NCBI GenBank assembly: GCA_963805475.1
Contig: CAWDUO010000002.1
Coordinates: 62,001-126,000 of the forward strand
Source: VRUE01 sp963805475
GTDB lineage: Bacteria; Actinomycetota; Thermoleophilia; Solirubrobacterales; 70-9
Length of the DNA: 64,000 nt
Reading direction: 5' to 3'
Of the stretch, positions 32,041-43,490 are shown piece after piece (positions within the stretch are counted from its first letter, which is position 1; every line of letters begins with the position of its first letter). The position numbers and the translations under genes are program-made. The notes under the pieces were generated by a model, which was given only the letters and a program-made list of their open reading frames with translations, did not search any database and was not told where the DNA came from.

Positions 32041-35000
32041 ATGAGTTGGGGAGCGCGGGCGCGGTTCGCATTCGCAGTTGGGTCGCTGGTTCTGGGGCTG
32101 GCTGCTTTCGGCGCGCCGACGGCGCTTGCCGACACCGGCGACATCATCGCCCCCTCGGACCCCGAAAATCCCCAGGTCGACAGCGGCTGGCAGGCGGGTA
32201 CGTGCAACGCGGAACCGCCCGAAAGTGCCGCCTACTGTTCTGTCGCGACGCCCGAACAGTTCTTCGAACAGGCCGCCGGGCATCCGCAGTGGGGCTTCAC
32301 CCAGATCACTGTCAAGACCAAAACGCCGGGGAAGACTCCGGTGGGCGAACTGAAGACTGTGCGGGTTGACCTGCCGGTAGGCCTGAGCGTCAACCCGCAG
32401 GCCACGCCGCAATGCGAGCAGGCGACCTTCGAAGCAAGTCCGTCTAGCTGCCCAGTGGGCTCGGACGTCGGGAAAAGCGAGGTCACGGCCTCCCTGCTCG
32501 GGGTTGAATCCCCTGTCCCGGTAGAAGCGACCGTCTACAACATTGATCCGCCTGCCGGCGAGCCGGCGCGCTTCGGCTTCGAACTGATCGGCAACTTCGT
32601 CTACCTGAAGGCCAACGTCGCCTGGGACGGTGACTTCCACGAGGGATTCACGATCGAAGTTCCGGAAGCGCCGAAGCCTCGCGCCGCTGATCGAAGGGCC
32701 TGATCCTGAAAAACCGCCTCGTCTTCGACGGCCGCTCCGGCAACGGCACCTTCATCACCACGCCGAGCACCTGCTTCGGCCCGGCGACCGCGTCCTCGCC
32801 GTTCGTGCACCTCTACTCGACCTGGCTGCGCGCCGACTCCTACGAGGAACCGAACCCGAGCTTCCCCAACGGCTCGTCCTTCTTCGAGTCCCGCATCCCG
32901 CCCGACACCGAACCGAAGGAATGCGCCTCGATCCCCTTCGACCCCTCGCTCGGCGTGAACCCGGGCACGAGCCAGACCGACTCGCCGAGCGGGCCGTCGA
33001 TCGCCGTCGACGTGCCGTTCGAACCGCCGACCACGGCTGAAATCGCGCAGGAAAAGACCAAACAGGCGCAGTCGAACGTGAAGCAGGCGAAGGTGACCCT
33101 GCCGCCCGGAATGGGGCTCAACCCGTCGGCGGCGAGCGGCGGCCTGCAGACCTGCACGGACGCCCAGTTCGGCCTCGGGTCGCACGACGAAGGGAACGGC
33201 TGCCCGGCGGCCGTCGAGGATCGGCAGCGGTCTCGATCGACACGCCGCCGCTTCCCGACGGCTCGCTGACGGGCTCGGTCTACGTCGGCCGGCAGCTCAG
33301 CCGCGACCCGACCTCCGGCAAGGAGTACAGGATCTTCGTCGAAGCGCTCTCACAGCGCTACGGCGTCTTCGTGCGCCTCGAAGGCAAGGTCAGCGCCGAC
33401 CCGACGACCGGTCAGCTGACGACGACCTTCGAAGGCCGCGAAGTCGAAAGCATCGGCGGCACGAAGATCCCCAAGGGCCTGCCGCAGGTTCCGTTCAGCT
33501 CCTTCACGCTCGACTTCGACGACGGCGACCACGCCGTCCTCACCAGCCCGGGCGCCTGCGGGCCCAACACCACCACCACGGCGATGACGCCCTGGAGCGG
33601 CAACGCGCAGGCAACGCCGTCGGGCTCGTTCACCCTGACCTCCGCCCCGGGCGGCGGCGGCTGCCCGAAGACGCTCGCCGACCGCCCGTTCTCGCCGCGC
33701 TTCGCCGCCGGTACCGCCGGCAGCCAGGCCGGCTCCTACAGCCCGCTGCACACGGACATCGCCCGCTCGGACGGCGAACAGGAGCTGAAGGGGGTCGACG
33801 TCACGCTGCCGCCGGGACTGACCGCGAAGCTGAAGGGCGTCCACTACTGCCCGGAGCCGGCGATCGCCGCCGCGGCGAACGTCAGCGGCAGCGACGAGGC
33901 CGCCCACTCGAGCTGCCCGGACTCGAGCCTGATCGGCAAGGCCGACGTCGCCGCGGGCAGCGGCCCGGCGCCGGTCCACATCCAGGGCAAGGTCTTCCTC
34001 GCAGGCCCCTACAAGGGCGCGCCGCTCTCCCTGGCGGTGATCACCCCCGCCACGGCCGGGCCGTTCGATCTCGGCACGGTCGTGGTGCGGGTGGCCCTGT
34101 TCGTCGACCCGCGCACCGCCCAGGTGCGCGCCCAGTCGGACCCGATCCCGCACGTCTACGGCGGCGTCACGCTCGACGTCCGCTCGATCGCCGTCAGCCT
34201 CGACCGGCACGAATTCTCGCTCAACCCGACCAGCTGCGCGCCGGGCGGCTTCGGCGGCTCGCTGCTCGGCGGCGGCGCCAACCCGGCCGACCCCGGCGCC
34301 TTCTCGAGCGTGCCGGCCTCCGCCGCCTTCTCGACCAGCGGCTGCGAGAAGCTCGGCTTCCGGCCGAAGATCTACCTGCGCCTCTTCGGCGCCACCCGCC
34401 GGGCCAAGAACCCGAAGCTGCGCGCCGTCGTCATCCCGCACTCCGGCGACGCCAACTTCGCCCGCGCGGCGACGATCCTGCCGCGCTCTCTGATCCTCGA
34501 CCAGGGCAACCTCTCGAAGGTCTGCACGCGGGTCCAGTTCGCCGCCGGCGCCTGCCCGAAGAGCTCGATCTACGGCCACGCGCGCGCCTTCTCGCCGCTG
34601 CTCGACAAGCCGCTCCAGGGGCCGGTCTACCTGCGCTCCTCGAACAACACCCTGCCCGACCTCGTCTCCGACCTGCACGGGCAGGTGAGCATCGAACTCG
34701 ACAGCCGCACCGACAGCGTCCACGGCCACATCCGCAACATCTTCGACCTCGTCCCCGACGTGCCGGTCTCGAAGTTCATCCTCACGCTGCGGGGCGGCAA
34801 GAAAGGGCTGCTCGTCAACTCGCGAAACCAGTGCCCGCGCAAGCGCGGCCACCGCGGCCGCAGGGGCGGCAAGAACGCCCACCGCAGCCTGGCGCGGCGC
34901 TCCGGCAAGAAGCACAAGGGCAAGCGACGCCGTCGCAGCCAGCGGGTGATCGTCCACTTCAAGGGCCAGAACGGCAAGAAGCGCAACATGCGCCGGCCGC

Positions 35001-35059
35001 TGCGCGTGCCCTGCGGCGCGCACGGGCGCCACCGGCATCACCACCGCAAGCAGCGGTAG
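32041..35059 (+). CDS. large secreted protein of unknown function (~1000 aa, frameshifted)
   Basis: ATG 32041 starts a signal peptide (FAFAVGSLVLGLAAFGAP...ALA). The frame is broken near 32670-32705 (continuing LILKNRLVFDGRSGNGTFIT), and twice close together near 33209 and 33227, where single extra Gs seem present (continuing IGSVSIDTPPLPDGSLTG). Joined, the product is ~1000 residues with repeated beta-rich units, each bearing motifs like VTLPPG and Cys pairs (CPVGSDVG, CPDSSLIGKADV, CPKSSIYGHA). It ends in an Arg/Lys/His-rich tail of ~70 residues. Such tails and units are typical of very large surface proteins in Solirubrobacterales-type genomes. Function is unknown; a wall-associated role is inferred. 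Confidence 0.75.
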
Positions 35060-35081
35060 CTGGGGGTAGCCTGCGGCGCCG

Positions 35082-36104
35082 GTGCGCCCGTCTCTCTCGG
35101 TCCTGATCGTCACCTGGAACAGCCGCGAGGAGCTGGCGCGCAGCCTGCCCGCGCTGCTGCCCGAGCTGGGGGAGGGGGACGAGCTGATCGTCGTCGACAA
35201 CGACTCCGCCGACGGCACCTCGGAGGCGGTCGCCGAGCTGGCGCCGGCGGCGCGGCTCCTGCCCAGCGGCCGTAACCTCGGCTTCGCCGCCGCCTGCAAC
35301 CTCGGCGCCGCCGAGGCCCGCGGCGACCTGCTCGTCGTCCTCAACCCCGACGCCGCGCCGCGGCCCGGCTGGGGGGAGGCGATCCGCCGGCCCTGGGTCG
35401 ACCGGCGCGGCTGGGCCGCCTGGCAGGCGCTGGTCGCCGAGGGCGACGGCCGGACGATCAACTCCGCCGGCAACTTCCTCCATTACACCGGGATCGCCTG
35501 GGCCGGCGATCACGGGCGGCCGATCGCCGAGGCGCCGCCGGCGAGGGAAGTGACCTATCTCTCCGGCGCCTGCCTGGCGATCCCGCGGCACACCTGGGAG
35601 CGGGCCGGCGGCTTCCCCGCCGAGTACTTCCTCTATCACGAGGACGTCGACCTCTCGCTGCGGCTGCGGCTGGCCGGCGGCGCGCTCGGGATCGAGCCGG
35701 CGGCGGTCGTCGACCACGACTACGAGTTCGGCGCCCGTGAGCACAAGTGGCGCTGGCTGGAGCGCAACCGCCACGCGTTCCTGCTGCGCGTCTATCCGAC
35801 TTCGCTGCTGGCCCTGCTCGCGCCGGCTCTGCTCGCGACCGAGCTGGCCCTCTACGTCGTCGCCGTCCGGGGCGGCTGGGGTCGTCAGAAGCTCGCCGGC
35901 CACCTGGAAGCGCTCCGCTGGCTGCCGCGCCTGCTGCGCGAGCGCCGCCGGGTCCAGGCCGCCCGGACCGTGAGCGCCGCCGAGTTCGCCGCCCGGCTCA
36001 CCCCCGACCTCGACTCCCCCTTCATCCCCGCGATCGCGCGCTCGGCCCCGGTCCGTCTGCTCCTGCGCGCCTACTGGCGGGCCGTGCGCGCCGCCTTGCG
36101 ATAA
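35082..36104 (+). CDS. family 2 glycosyltransferase
   Basis: A 340-residue GT-A glycosyltransferase. The nucleotide-sugar site is seen in SVLIVTWNSREEL and VVDNDSADGTSEAV, and the metal site in LVVLNPDAAPRPGW. The acceptor region has YLSGACLAIPR and FLYHEDVDLSLRLRLAGG, as in rhamnosyltransferase-like enzymes. Membrane-associated helices near 245-270 (LLALLAPALLATELALYVVAV) suggest action at the inner membrane face. GTG 35082 is the start. The acceptor is unknown. Confidence 0.9.
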   Translation: MRPSLSVLIVTWNSREELARSLPALLPELGEGDELIVVDNDSADGTSEAVAELAPAARLLPSGRNLGFAAACNLGAAEARGDLLVVLNPDAAPRPGWGEAIRRPWVDRRGWAAWQALVAEGDGRTINSAGNFLHYTGIAWAGDHGRPIAEAPPAREVTYLSGACLAIPRHTWERAGGFPAEYFLYHEDVDLSLRLRLAGGALGIEPAAVVDHDYEFGAREHKWRWLERNRHAFLLRVYPTSLLALLAPALLATELALYVVAVRGGWGRQKLAGHLEALRWLPRLLRERRRVQAARTVSAAEFAARLTPDLDSPFIPAIARSAPVRLLLRAYWRAVRAALR

Positions 36105-36113
36105 TCCCCCGCC

Positions 36114-36507
36114 GTGGATCCAAGCCGCAAGCGAAAGATCCGTCTGGTCGTCGCGCTCAGCGTCGCCGTCCTGCTCGCCGGGGCGCTCGCCTACACCTCC
36201 TTCAGCGCCTCCTCGGAAGCGAAGGAGCCCTCGCAGCTGATCGGCGTATCCGGCGGCAGCTACGAGCTCACCGGGCGGGTCGTCAAGCACTCGGTGCGCC
36301 ACCGCGGCGAGGGGATCAGCTTCCGCGTCGCCGACCGCGAAGACGCCGCCGAGAGCCTGCCCGTCACCTACAGCGGCACGATCCCCGACCCCTTCCGCGG
36401 CGGCCGCGAGATCGTCCTCAGCGGCACCGTCGAAGACGGCCGCTTCGTCGGCGAACCGGACACCCTCGTCACCAAGTGCCCCTCCAAGTTCACCGCCTCC
36501 GAATCGA

Positions 36508-36515
<8 letters not shown>
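36114..36515 (+). CDS. ccmE: cytochrome c heme chaperone CcmE, Cys-type variant
   Basis: A 133-residue heme chaperone with an N-terminal membrane anchor (IRLVVALSVAVLLAGALAYT) and a beta-barrel domain (SYELTGRVVKHSV, GISFRVAD, LPVTYSGTIPDPFRGG, IVLSGTVE). E. coli CcmE binds heme at a His, but here the corresponding C-terminal segment is LVTKCPSKFTA, with Cys-122 and Phe-126. This resembles the CxxxY-type CcmE known from archaea and some bacteria, with Phe in place of Tyr. GTG 36114 is the start, and the 3' end overlaps ccmF by 8 bp. Confidence 0.85.
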
Positions 36516-38892
<2,377 letters not shown>

Positions 38893-38904
38893 TTGGGGCA
38901 GCGG

Positions 38905-39888
38905 ATGAAGGCCCGACTCCACACGCGGGGCACGCTCCCGGCGCTGCTCGCGGCGTGCGCCGCGCTGCTCGTCGCCGCCCCGGCCGCCCCGGCCGCCGTC
39001 CCCTCGGTCAGGGCCTCGGACGCCGCCGCGCGCCGCGCGCTGCGCTTCTGGACCCCGGCGAGGATGCGCCGCGCCCGCCCGCTGAGCTTGGCGCCGGCGC
39101 CGGGCCGCGGCGGGCTCGCCCGCGCCTCCGCCTCGCCCGCCGCCGACGGCGAAGGGCGGGGCGTGGAAGCGGACTCCGAGGCGCGCGCCGAATTCGCCGA
39201 AGTCGCGGACCCGACCGCGCCGGGCTTCAGGCAGAACGGCGTCATCTTCGTCGTCCTGCCGGGCGGCTTCGGGCTCGCCCGCTGCTCGGGCACATCGGTC
39301 GAGGCGCCCAACTTCAGCGTCGTCTTCACCGCCGGCCACTGCGTCAACGAGGGTAGCCCGCGGCGCTGGTACGACCAGGACTGGATCTTCGTCCCCGGCT
39401 ATCACGACGGCGTCCGCCCCTTCGGCGCCTTCGTCGCGAAGTGGCTCGGGACGACCGCCCCCTGGGTCGAAGGCGGCAGCGAGAACGGCGACGTCGGCGC
39501 CGCGGTGGTCGGGCGCAACGAACGCGGACAGCGCCTCGGCGACGCGGTGGGCGGCGACCGGATCGCCTTCGGCCTACCGCCCGGTCAGGCCTTCGACGTC
39601 CACGGCTACCCGGTTGAAACCCCGTTCGACGGGGCTACGCAACGGGTCTGCGCCGGCACGCCCTTCCTCGGCCACGATCTCGCCTCCTTCCTCTGGCGCG
39701 GGCCGCTCAACCTGGCGGTCTCCTGCGACGTCAGCGGCGGCGCCTCGGGCGGCGGCTGGACGATTCACGGCGACGTGCTCAACAGCGTCACCAACTACGG
39801 CTACGAAGACGACCGCAGGACCGACTTCGGCGCCTACTTCGGCGGCGCGGTCAGGGCCCTCTACGAAGAGGCGGCGCGGGTCCGGTGA
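38905..39888 (+). CDS. secreted trypsin-like serine peptidase
   Basis: A 327-residue protein. A signal peptide (LPALLAACAALLVAAPAAPA) precedes a ~70-residue pro-region. The peptidase domain shows CSGTSVEAPNFSVVFTAGHC with the catalytic His, NGDVGAAVV with the Asp, and DVSGGASGGGW with the Ser, in GASGG instead of the classical GDSGG. It is related to glutamyl-endopeptidase/V8-like secreted proteases. ATG 38905 is preferred to the upstream TTG. Its stop overlaps the next GTG, so the two secreted products are co-expressed. Confidence 0.85.
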   Translation: MKARLHTRGTLPALLAACAALLVAAPAAPAAVPSVRASDAAARRALRFWTPARMRRARPLSLAPAPGRGGLARASASPAADGEGRGVEADSEARAEFAEVADPTAPGFRQNGVIFVVLPGGFGLARCSGTSVEAPNFSVVFTAGHCVNEGSPRRWYDQDWIFVPGYHDGVRPFGAFVAKWLGTTAPWVEGGSENGDVGAAVVGRNERGQRLGDAVGGDRIAFGLPPGQAFDVHGYPVETPFDGATQRVCAGTPFLGHDLASFLWRGPLNLAVSCDVSGGASGGGWTIHGDVLNSVTNYGYEDDRRTDFGAYFGGAVRALYEEAARVR

Positions 39889-40994
39889 ACGCTCGGCGGA
39901 CGACGCTCGCCTGCCTGCTCGCCCTCGCGGCGCTGGCGCCCGCCGCCGCCGCGCGGGCCGCCCAGCCCGTCCCCACGGCGCCGGGGCTCTTCGCCGGCGT
40001 CTCGCGGCTGGGCGAAGAGCTGGCGCTGACGGGGCAGGGCGCCGGCTCGGTCGGCCTGCCGCGCAAGCGGTCGCTCGCGGAGCTGCGCTTCGAGAACCAC
40101 GACGGGTACACGATCGACGTGGTGGCCTTCGGCCAGACCGTCGCGCTCAGCGTCAGCCGCGCCCGCATCCGGCCCCGCCGTCCCGGCGACGGGCAGCGCA
40201 AGCGGCGCGAGCGCGTCTCGGTCGCGACCTACCTCGCCCACGGCAGGGTCACGTCGAGCTCGATCGAGGCCGCCTTCGGCGAGCGCGGCCGGATCTCGGT
40301 CCGCTTCCGCCCCTCCGGGCGCGCGGTCCACGCGACCCGCGGGGCCGGCTGCAGGCAGCCGAGCGACGGCGTCCTCGCCAGGATCGGCGTCTTCGTCGGC
40401 GAGCTGAGCTTCGAAGGAGAGGGGGGCTACACCTCCGTCCGGGTCCACCGGGCGCAGGGGCGCTCGGTGGACGTCTCGGCGCTGCTCGCCTGCCTGCTCG
40501 GCGGCCGGGGCGGCTTCAGCGCGGCGGATGCGGTCCATGCGAGCGCGCCGCTCGGCATCCGGCTGCCGGGCCTCGTCGGGACGACGGTGAGCGCTCCCAA
40601 TGCGCCCGCCGTCCCCACCCATCCCAGCGGCGGCCCGAAGGCGACCACCATGCTCGCCGAGCGCAAGGAGCCGCTGACGCGGACCGTCTTCGCCGCCCAG
40701 GCGCGCGGCAAGGGCCGCCCCCGCTTCCTCGCCGCCGAGGAGCTCAGCGAAGGGTCGCTCGGCATCGTCCGCCTCGTCTACGCCCGCGGCGCCCGCTCCG
40801 CCTTCTCCTTCGACGACGCCCTCTCCAGCGCGACCGCGGCGCCGCCGGCCCCCTTCAGCGGCAGCGGCGAGCTGCGGCGCGGCCTGCGCAACGCGAAGAG
40901 CTGGAGCGGCTCGCTCGCGGTCTCCTTCCTCGGCGACCCGCACGTGGGGCTGACCGGGGACCCCTTCGGCGCCTGGCTTTCGCAGGGCTTCTGA
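39885..40994 (+). CDS. secreted hypothetical protein
   Basis: A 369-residue protein with a clear signal peptide (LACLLALAALAPAAAARA). The rest is a beta-rich, weakly basic domain with two Cys pairs (AGCRQPS, LACLLGG) and no motif that I recognise (ELRFENHDGYTIDVVAFGQT, GELSFEGEGGYTSVRVHR are the two most regular segments and may be duplicated halves). GTG 39885 overlaps the peptidase stop, so it may be an accessory or substrate of that peptidase. This link is inferred from position only. Confidence 0.7.
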   Translation: MNARRTTLACLLALAALAPAAAARAAQPVPTAPGLFAGVSRLGEELALTGQGAGSVGLPRKRSLAELRFENHDGYTIDVVAFGQTVALSVSRARIRPRRPGDGQRKRRERVSVATYLAHGRVTSSSIEAAFGERGRISVRFRPSGRAVHATRGAGCRQPSDGVLARIGVFVGELSFEGEGGYTSVRVHRAQGRSVDVSALLACLLGGRGGFSAADAVHASAPLGIRLPGLVGTTVSAPNAPAVPTHPSGGPKATTMLAERKEPLTRTVFAAQARGKGRPRFLAAEELSEGSLGIVRLVYARGARSAFSFDDALSSATAAPPAPFSGSGELRRGLRNAKSWSGSLAVSFLGDPHVGLTGDPFGAWLSQGF

Positions 40995-41008
40995 GCCCTG
41001 AAGGGCGG

Positions 41009-41242
41009 CTAGATCTTCAGCAGGACCAGCGTGTTGAGGACGAAGAGCACCGCGAAGATCACCGTCGCCCGGTCGAGGTTGCGCTCGACCATCGAGCCGC
41101 CGCCGATCGAGCTGCCGCCCCCGCCGATCCCGAAGGCGCCCGAGAGCCCGGCGTCTTTGCCCGAGTGCAGCAGGATCAGGAAGACGAGCACGACGGAGAT
41201 GATCACCTGGATGACCGCCAGAAAGGTGTACACGCGGCGCAT
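41009..41242 (-). CDS. secG: preprotein translocase subunit SecG
   Basis: A 77-residue protein with two membrane helices (TFLAVIQVIISVVLVFLILL and ATVIFAVLFVLNTLVLL) around a Gly/Ser-rich loop (GAFGIGGGGSSIGGGSMVERN), the normal SecG layout. It assists SecYE in protein export. ATG 41242 is taken because MRRVYTFLAV is the usual N-terminus. In many actinobacteria secG follows tpiA, but here it has moved and stands alone. Confidence 0.9.
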   Translation of the reverse strand: MRRVYTFLAVIQVIISVVLVFLILLHSGKDAGLSGAFGIGGGGSSIGGGSMVERNLDRATVIFAVLFVLNTLVLLKI

Positions 41243-41291
41243 GGTAGCGAGCCGCGCCTGAGGGCGACCTTGGACAGAATCGGAGGTTTCG

Positions 41292-41329
41292 TTGCGTTGG
41301 TTGACAAATTGGGTTAGTCTGTCAACCAA
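41292..41329 (+). promoter_or_regulatory. alkB promoter with perfect 10-bp inverted-repeat operator
   Basis: TTGGTTGACA (41297-41306) and TGTCAACCAA (41320-41329) form a perfect inverted repeat with a 13-bp spacer. TTGCGT (41292-41297), a 17-bp spacer and TAGTCT (41315-41320) make a plausible promoter inside it. A strong AAGGAGG (41354-41360) lies before alkB. The TetR encoded at the end of the operon is the probable binder. Confidence 0.7.
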
Positions 41330-41368
41330 GCAGACGTTCCCTGGCTATCTGACAAGGAGGAGGCGCCG

Positions 41369-42559
41369 ATGGAGGCAGCCGCGCACGAGCATCGCCACGG
41401 GCCCGAAGTCGACCTGAATCCCGCCGCCTGGACCGACCCGAAGCGCTACGCCTGGCTGCTCGGGCTGATCGTGCCGCTGCTGCCCTTCATCGCCTGGGGG
41501 CTGGTGGAGCTGACCGGCTGGGGGGTCTTCTGGTTCTACGGGCCGTTTCTCGTCTTCGTGATCTTCCCGCTGCTCGACATCCTCGTCGGCATGGACGCCG
41601 AGAACCCGCCCGACAGCATCGTCAAGTGGCTCGAACAGGACCGCTACTACCGCTGGTGCACCTACGTCTTCATCCCGATCCAGTACGCCGGGCTCGTCTT
41701 CGCCTGCTGGATGTGGGCCGACGGCGGGCTCTCGATCGTCGACAGCATCGGCCTGGCGCTGACGATGGGGATGGTCAGCGGGATCGCGATCAACACCGCG
41801 CACGAGCTCGGCCACAAGCGCGCCGATCTGGAGAAGTGGCTGAGCAAGGTGGCGCTCGCGCAGAGCGGCTACGGCCACTTCTTCATCGAGCACAACCGCG
41901 GCCACCACGTCCGCGTCGCCACCCCGGAGGACCCCGCCAGCGCCCGCCTGGGGGAGAGCTTCTGGGCCTTCCTGCCGCGCACCGTCTCGGGCAGCCTCGG
42001 CTCCGCCTGGGGGATCGAGCGGGCGCGCCTCGAGCGCGGCGGTCACTCGGTCTGGTCGGTCCACAACGACATCCTCCAGGCCTGGGCGATGACCGTCGGC
42101 CTCTTCGCCGCGCTGGCGGTCGCCTTCGGCCCGGTTGTCCTGCCCTACCTGCTGGCGCAGGCGGCGCTCGGCTTCTGCCTGCTCGAGGTCGTCAACTACC
42201 TCGAGCACTACGGCCTGCTGCGCGGAAGGAAAGAGGACGGGCGCTACGAGCGTTGCCTGCCCCAGCACAGCTGGAACAGCAACAACGTCGCCTCCAACGT
42301 GCTGCTCTACCACCTGCAGCGCCACAGCGACCACCACGCCAACCCGACCCGCCGCTACCAGGCGCTGCGCCACGTCGACGAGGCGCCGCAGCTGCCGACC
42401 GGGTACGCGGGGATGATCGTGCTCGCCTGGTTCCCGCCGCTCTGGCGGCGGGTCATGGACCGCCGCCTGCTCGACCACTACGAGGGCGACGTCGCCCGCG
42501 CCAACATCCAGCCGCGGGCGCGGCGCCGGATGCTGGCGCGCTACGGAGGCGCGGCATGA
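41369..42559 (+). CDS. alkB: alkane 1-monooxygenase
   Basis: A 396-residue integral-membrane non-heme di-iron hydroxylase that converts medium-chain alkanes to 1-alkanols. The His boxes are all visible: HELGHK, EHNRGHH, NYLEHYG and LQRHSDHH. About six membrane helices alternate with them. It is followed by its electron donor rubredoxin with a four-base overlap, then by a TetR gene. The operator-like palindrome upstream suggests substrate-inducible control. Confidence 0.96.
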   Translation: MEAAAHEHRHGPEVDLNPAAWTDPKRYAWLLGLIVPLLPFIAWGLVELTGWGVFWFYGPFLVFVIFPLLDILVGMDAENPPDSIVKWLEQDRYYRWCTYVFIPIQYAGLVFACWMWADGGLSIVDSIGLALTMGMVSGIAINTAHELGHKRADLEKWLSKVALAQSGYGHFFIEHNRGHHVRVATPEDPASARLGESFWAFLPRTVSGSLGSAWGIERARLERGGHSVWSVHNDILQAWAMTVGLFAALAVAFGPVVLPYLLAQAALGFCLLEVVNYLEHYGLLRGRKEDGRYERCLPQHSWNSNNVASNVLLYHLQRHSDHHANPTRRYQALRHVDEAPQLPTGYAGMIVLAWFPPLWRRVMDRRLLDHYEGDVARANIQPRARRRMLARYGGAA

Positions 42560-42729
42560 GCGCCTTCCGCTGCCCGTCCTGCGGCTACGCCTACGACGAG
42601 GCGGCGGGCAACCCGCGAGAGGGCTTCCCGCCCGGCACGCCGTGGAGCGAGGTGCCCGACGACTGGCACTGCCCCGACTGCGGCGTCCGCGACAAGGTCG
42701 ACTTCGAGCCGGTGTCCGACGACGAGTGA
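42556..42729 (+). CDS. rubA: rubredoxin
   Basis: A 57-residue rubredoxin with two Cys pairs that hold one iron: CPSCGYAYD and CPDCGVRDK, around the usual FPPGTPWSEVPDDWHCPDC. It passes electrons to AlkB. ATG 42556 overlaps the alkB TGA, and the stop overlaps the GTG of the TetR gene. No rubredoxin reductase lies directly beside it, though a ferredoxin-reductase-like gene occurs at 51.4 kb. Confidence 0.97.
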   Translation: MSAFRCPSCGYAYDEAAGNPREGFPPGTPWSEVPDDWHCPDCGVRDKVDFEPVSDDE

Positions 42730-43355
42730 CCGCTCCCGCTGCGACGATTGCGGGCGTGGAGGCGCGCACGCCCTATCCTCAGGCCGCCCGGCGACTGCTG
42801 CGCGAGACCCTGCTCGGCGCGGGCCGCGACGAGGTGCAGCGGCGGCCCTGGACGGAGATCACCATGTCGGACATCGCCGCCGCCGCCGGGGTCAGCCGCC
42901 AGACGCTGTACAAGGAGTTCGGCAGCCGCGACGAGTTCGCCCAGGCGCTGGTCATCCACGAGGGCGAACGCTTCCTCGACGCGGTCGACGCCGCCGTGCG
43001 CGAGCACCTCGACGACCCGCGGGCCGCGGTCGGCGCCGCCCTGGAGACCTTCCTGCGCACCGCCGGCGAGGACCCGCTGGTGAAGATCCTGCTCGGCGAC
43101 GACGGCGCCGCCGGCCTGCTGCCCTTCGTCACCACCCAGGGCATGCCGGTCGTCCAGTGGGCGACCGCCCGCCTCACCGCGACGATCGAGGACGGCTGGC
43201 CGCAGGCGCCGCCCGCCAAGGCCCGCCTGCTCGCCGAGTCGCTCGTCCGCCTCGCGATCAGCCACGTCACCGCCCCCGGCGAGTCCCCCGAGGCCACCGC
43301 GAAGCGCACCGGCGAGCTGCTCGGCCCCTTCATCGACGAGGCGCTGGGCGCCTGA
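42726..43355 (+). CDS. TetR-family regulator of the alkB operon
   Basis: A 209-residue TetR protein. The HTH is at ~40-75 (EITMSDIAAAAGVSRQTLYKEFGSRDEF in two parts), followed by an all-helical ligand domain. The GTG start overlaps the rubredoxin stop. Its place as third gene of the alkB operon, with a perfect palindrome at the operon promoter, suggests autoregulated repression relieved by alkanes or their products. This fits actinobacterial alkB-rub-tetR operons. Confidence 0.92.
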   Translation: MTAPAATIAGVEARTPYPQAARRLLRETLLGAGRDEVQRRPWTEITMSDIAAAAGVSRQTLYKEFGSRDEFAQALVIHEGERFLDAVDAAVREHLDDPRAAVGAALETFLRTAGEDPLVKILLGDDGAAGLLPFVTTQGMPVVQWATARLTATIEDGWPQAPPAKARLLAESLVRLAISHVTAPGESPEATAKRTGELLGPFIDEALGA

Positions 43356-43490
43356 CGTTCCCGCGCTCCTCGGTGGGTAGCCCGGCCAGCCGCCGAGATG
43401 CTCGACGGCACGCAGCTCGACGCGACGGTAGCCGACGGCCAGGTCCAGTCAGCCTCAGCGCCCAGGGCGGCTGAGCCGCGGGCCTGCCCC

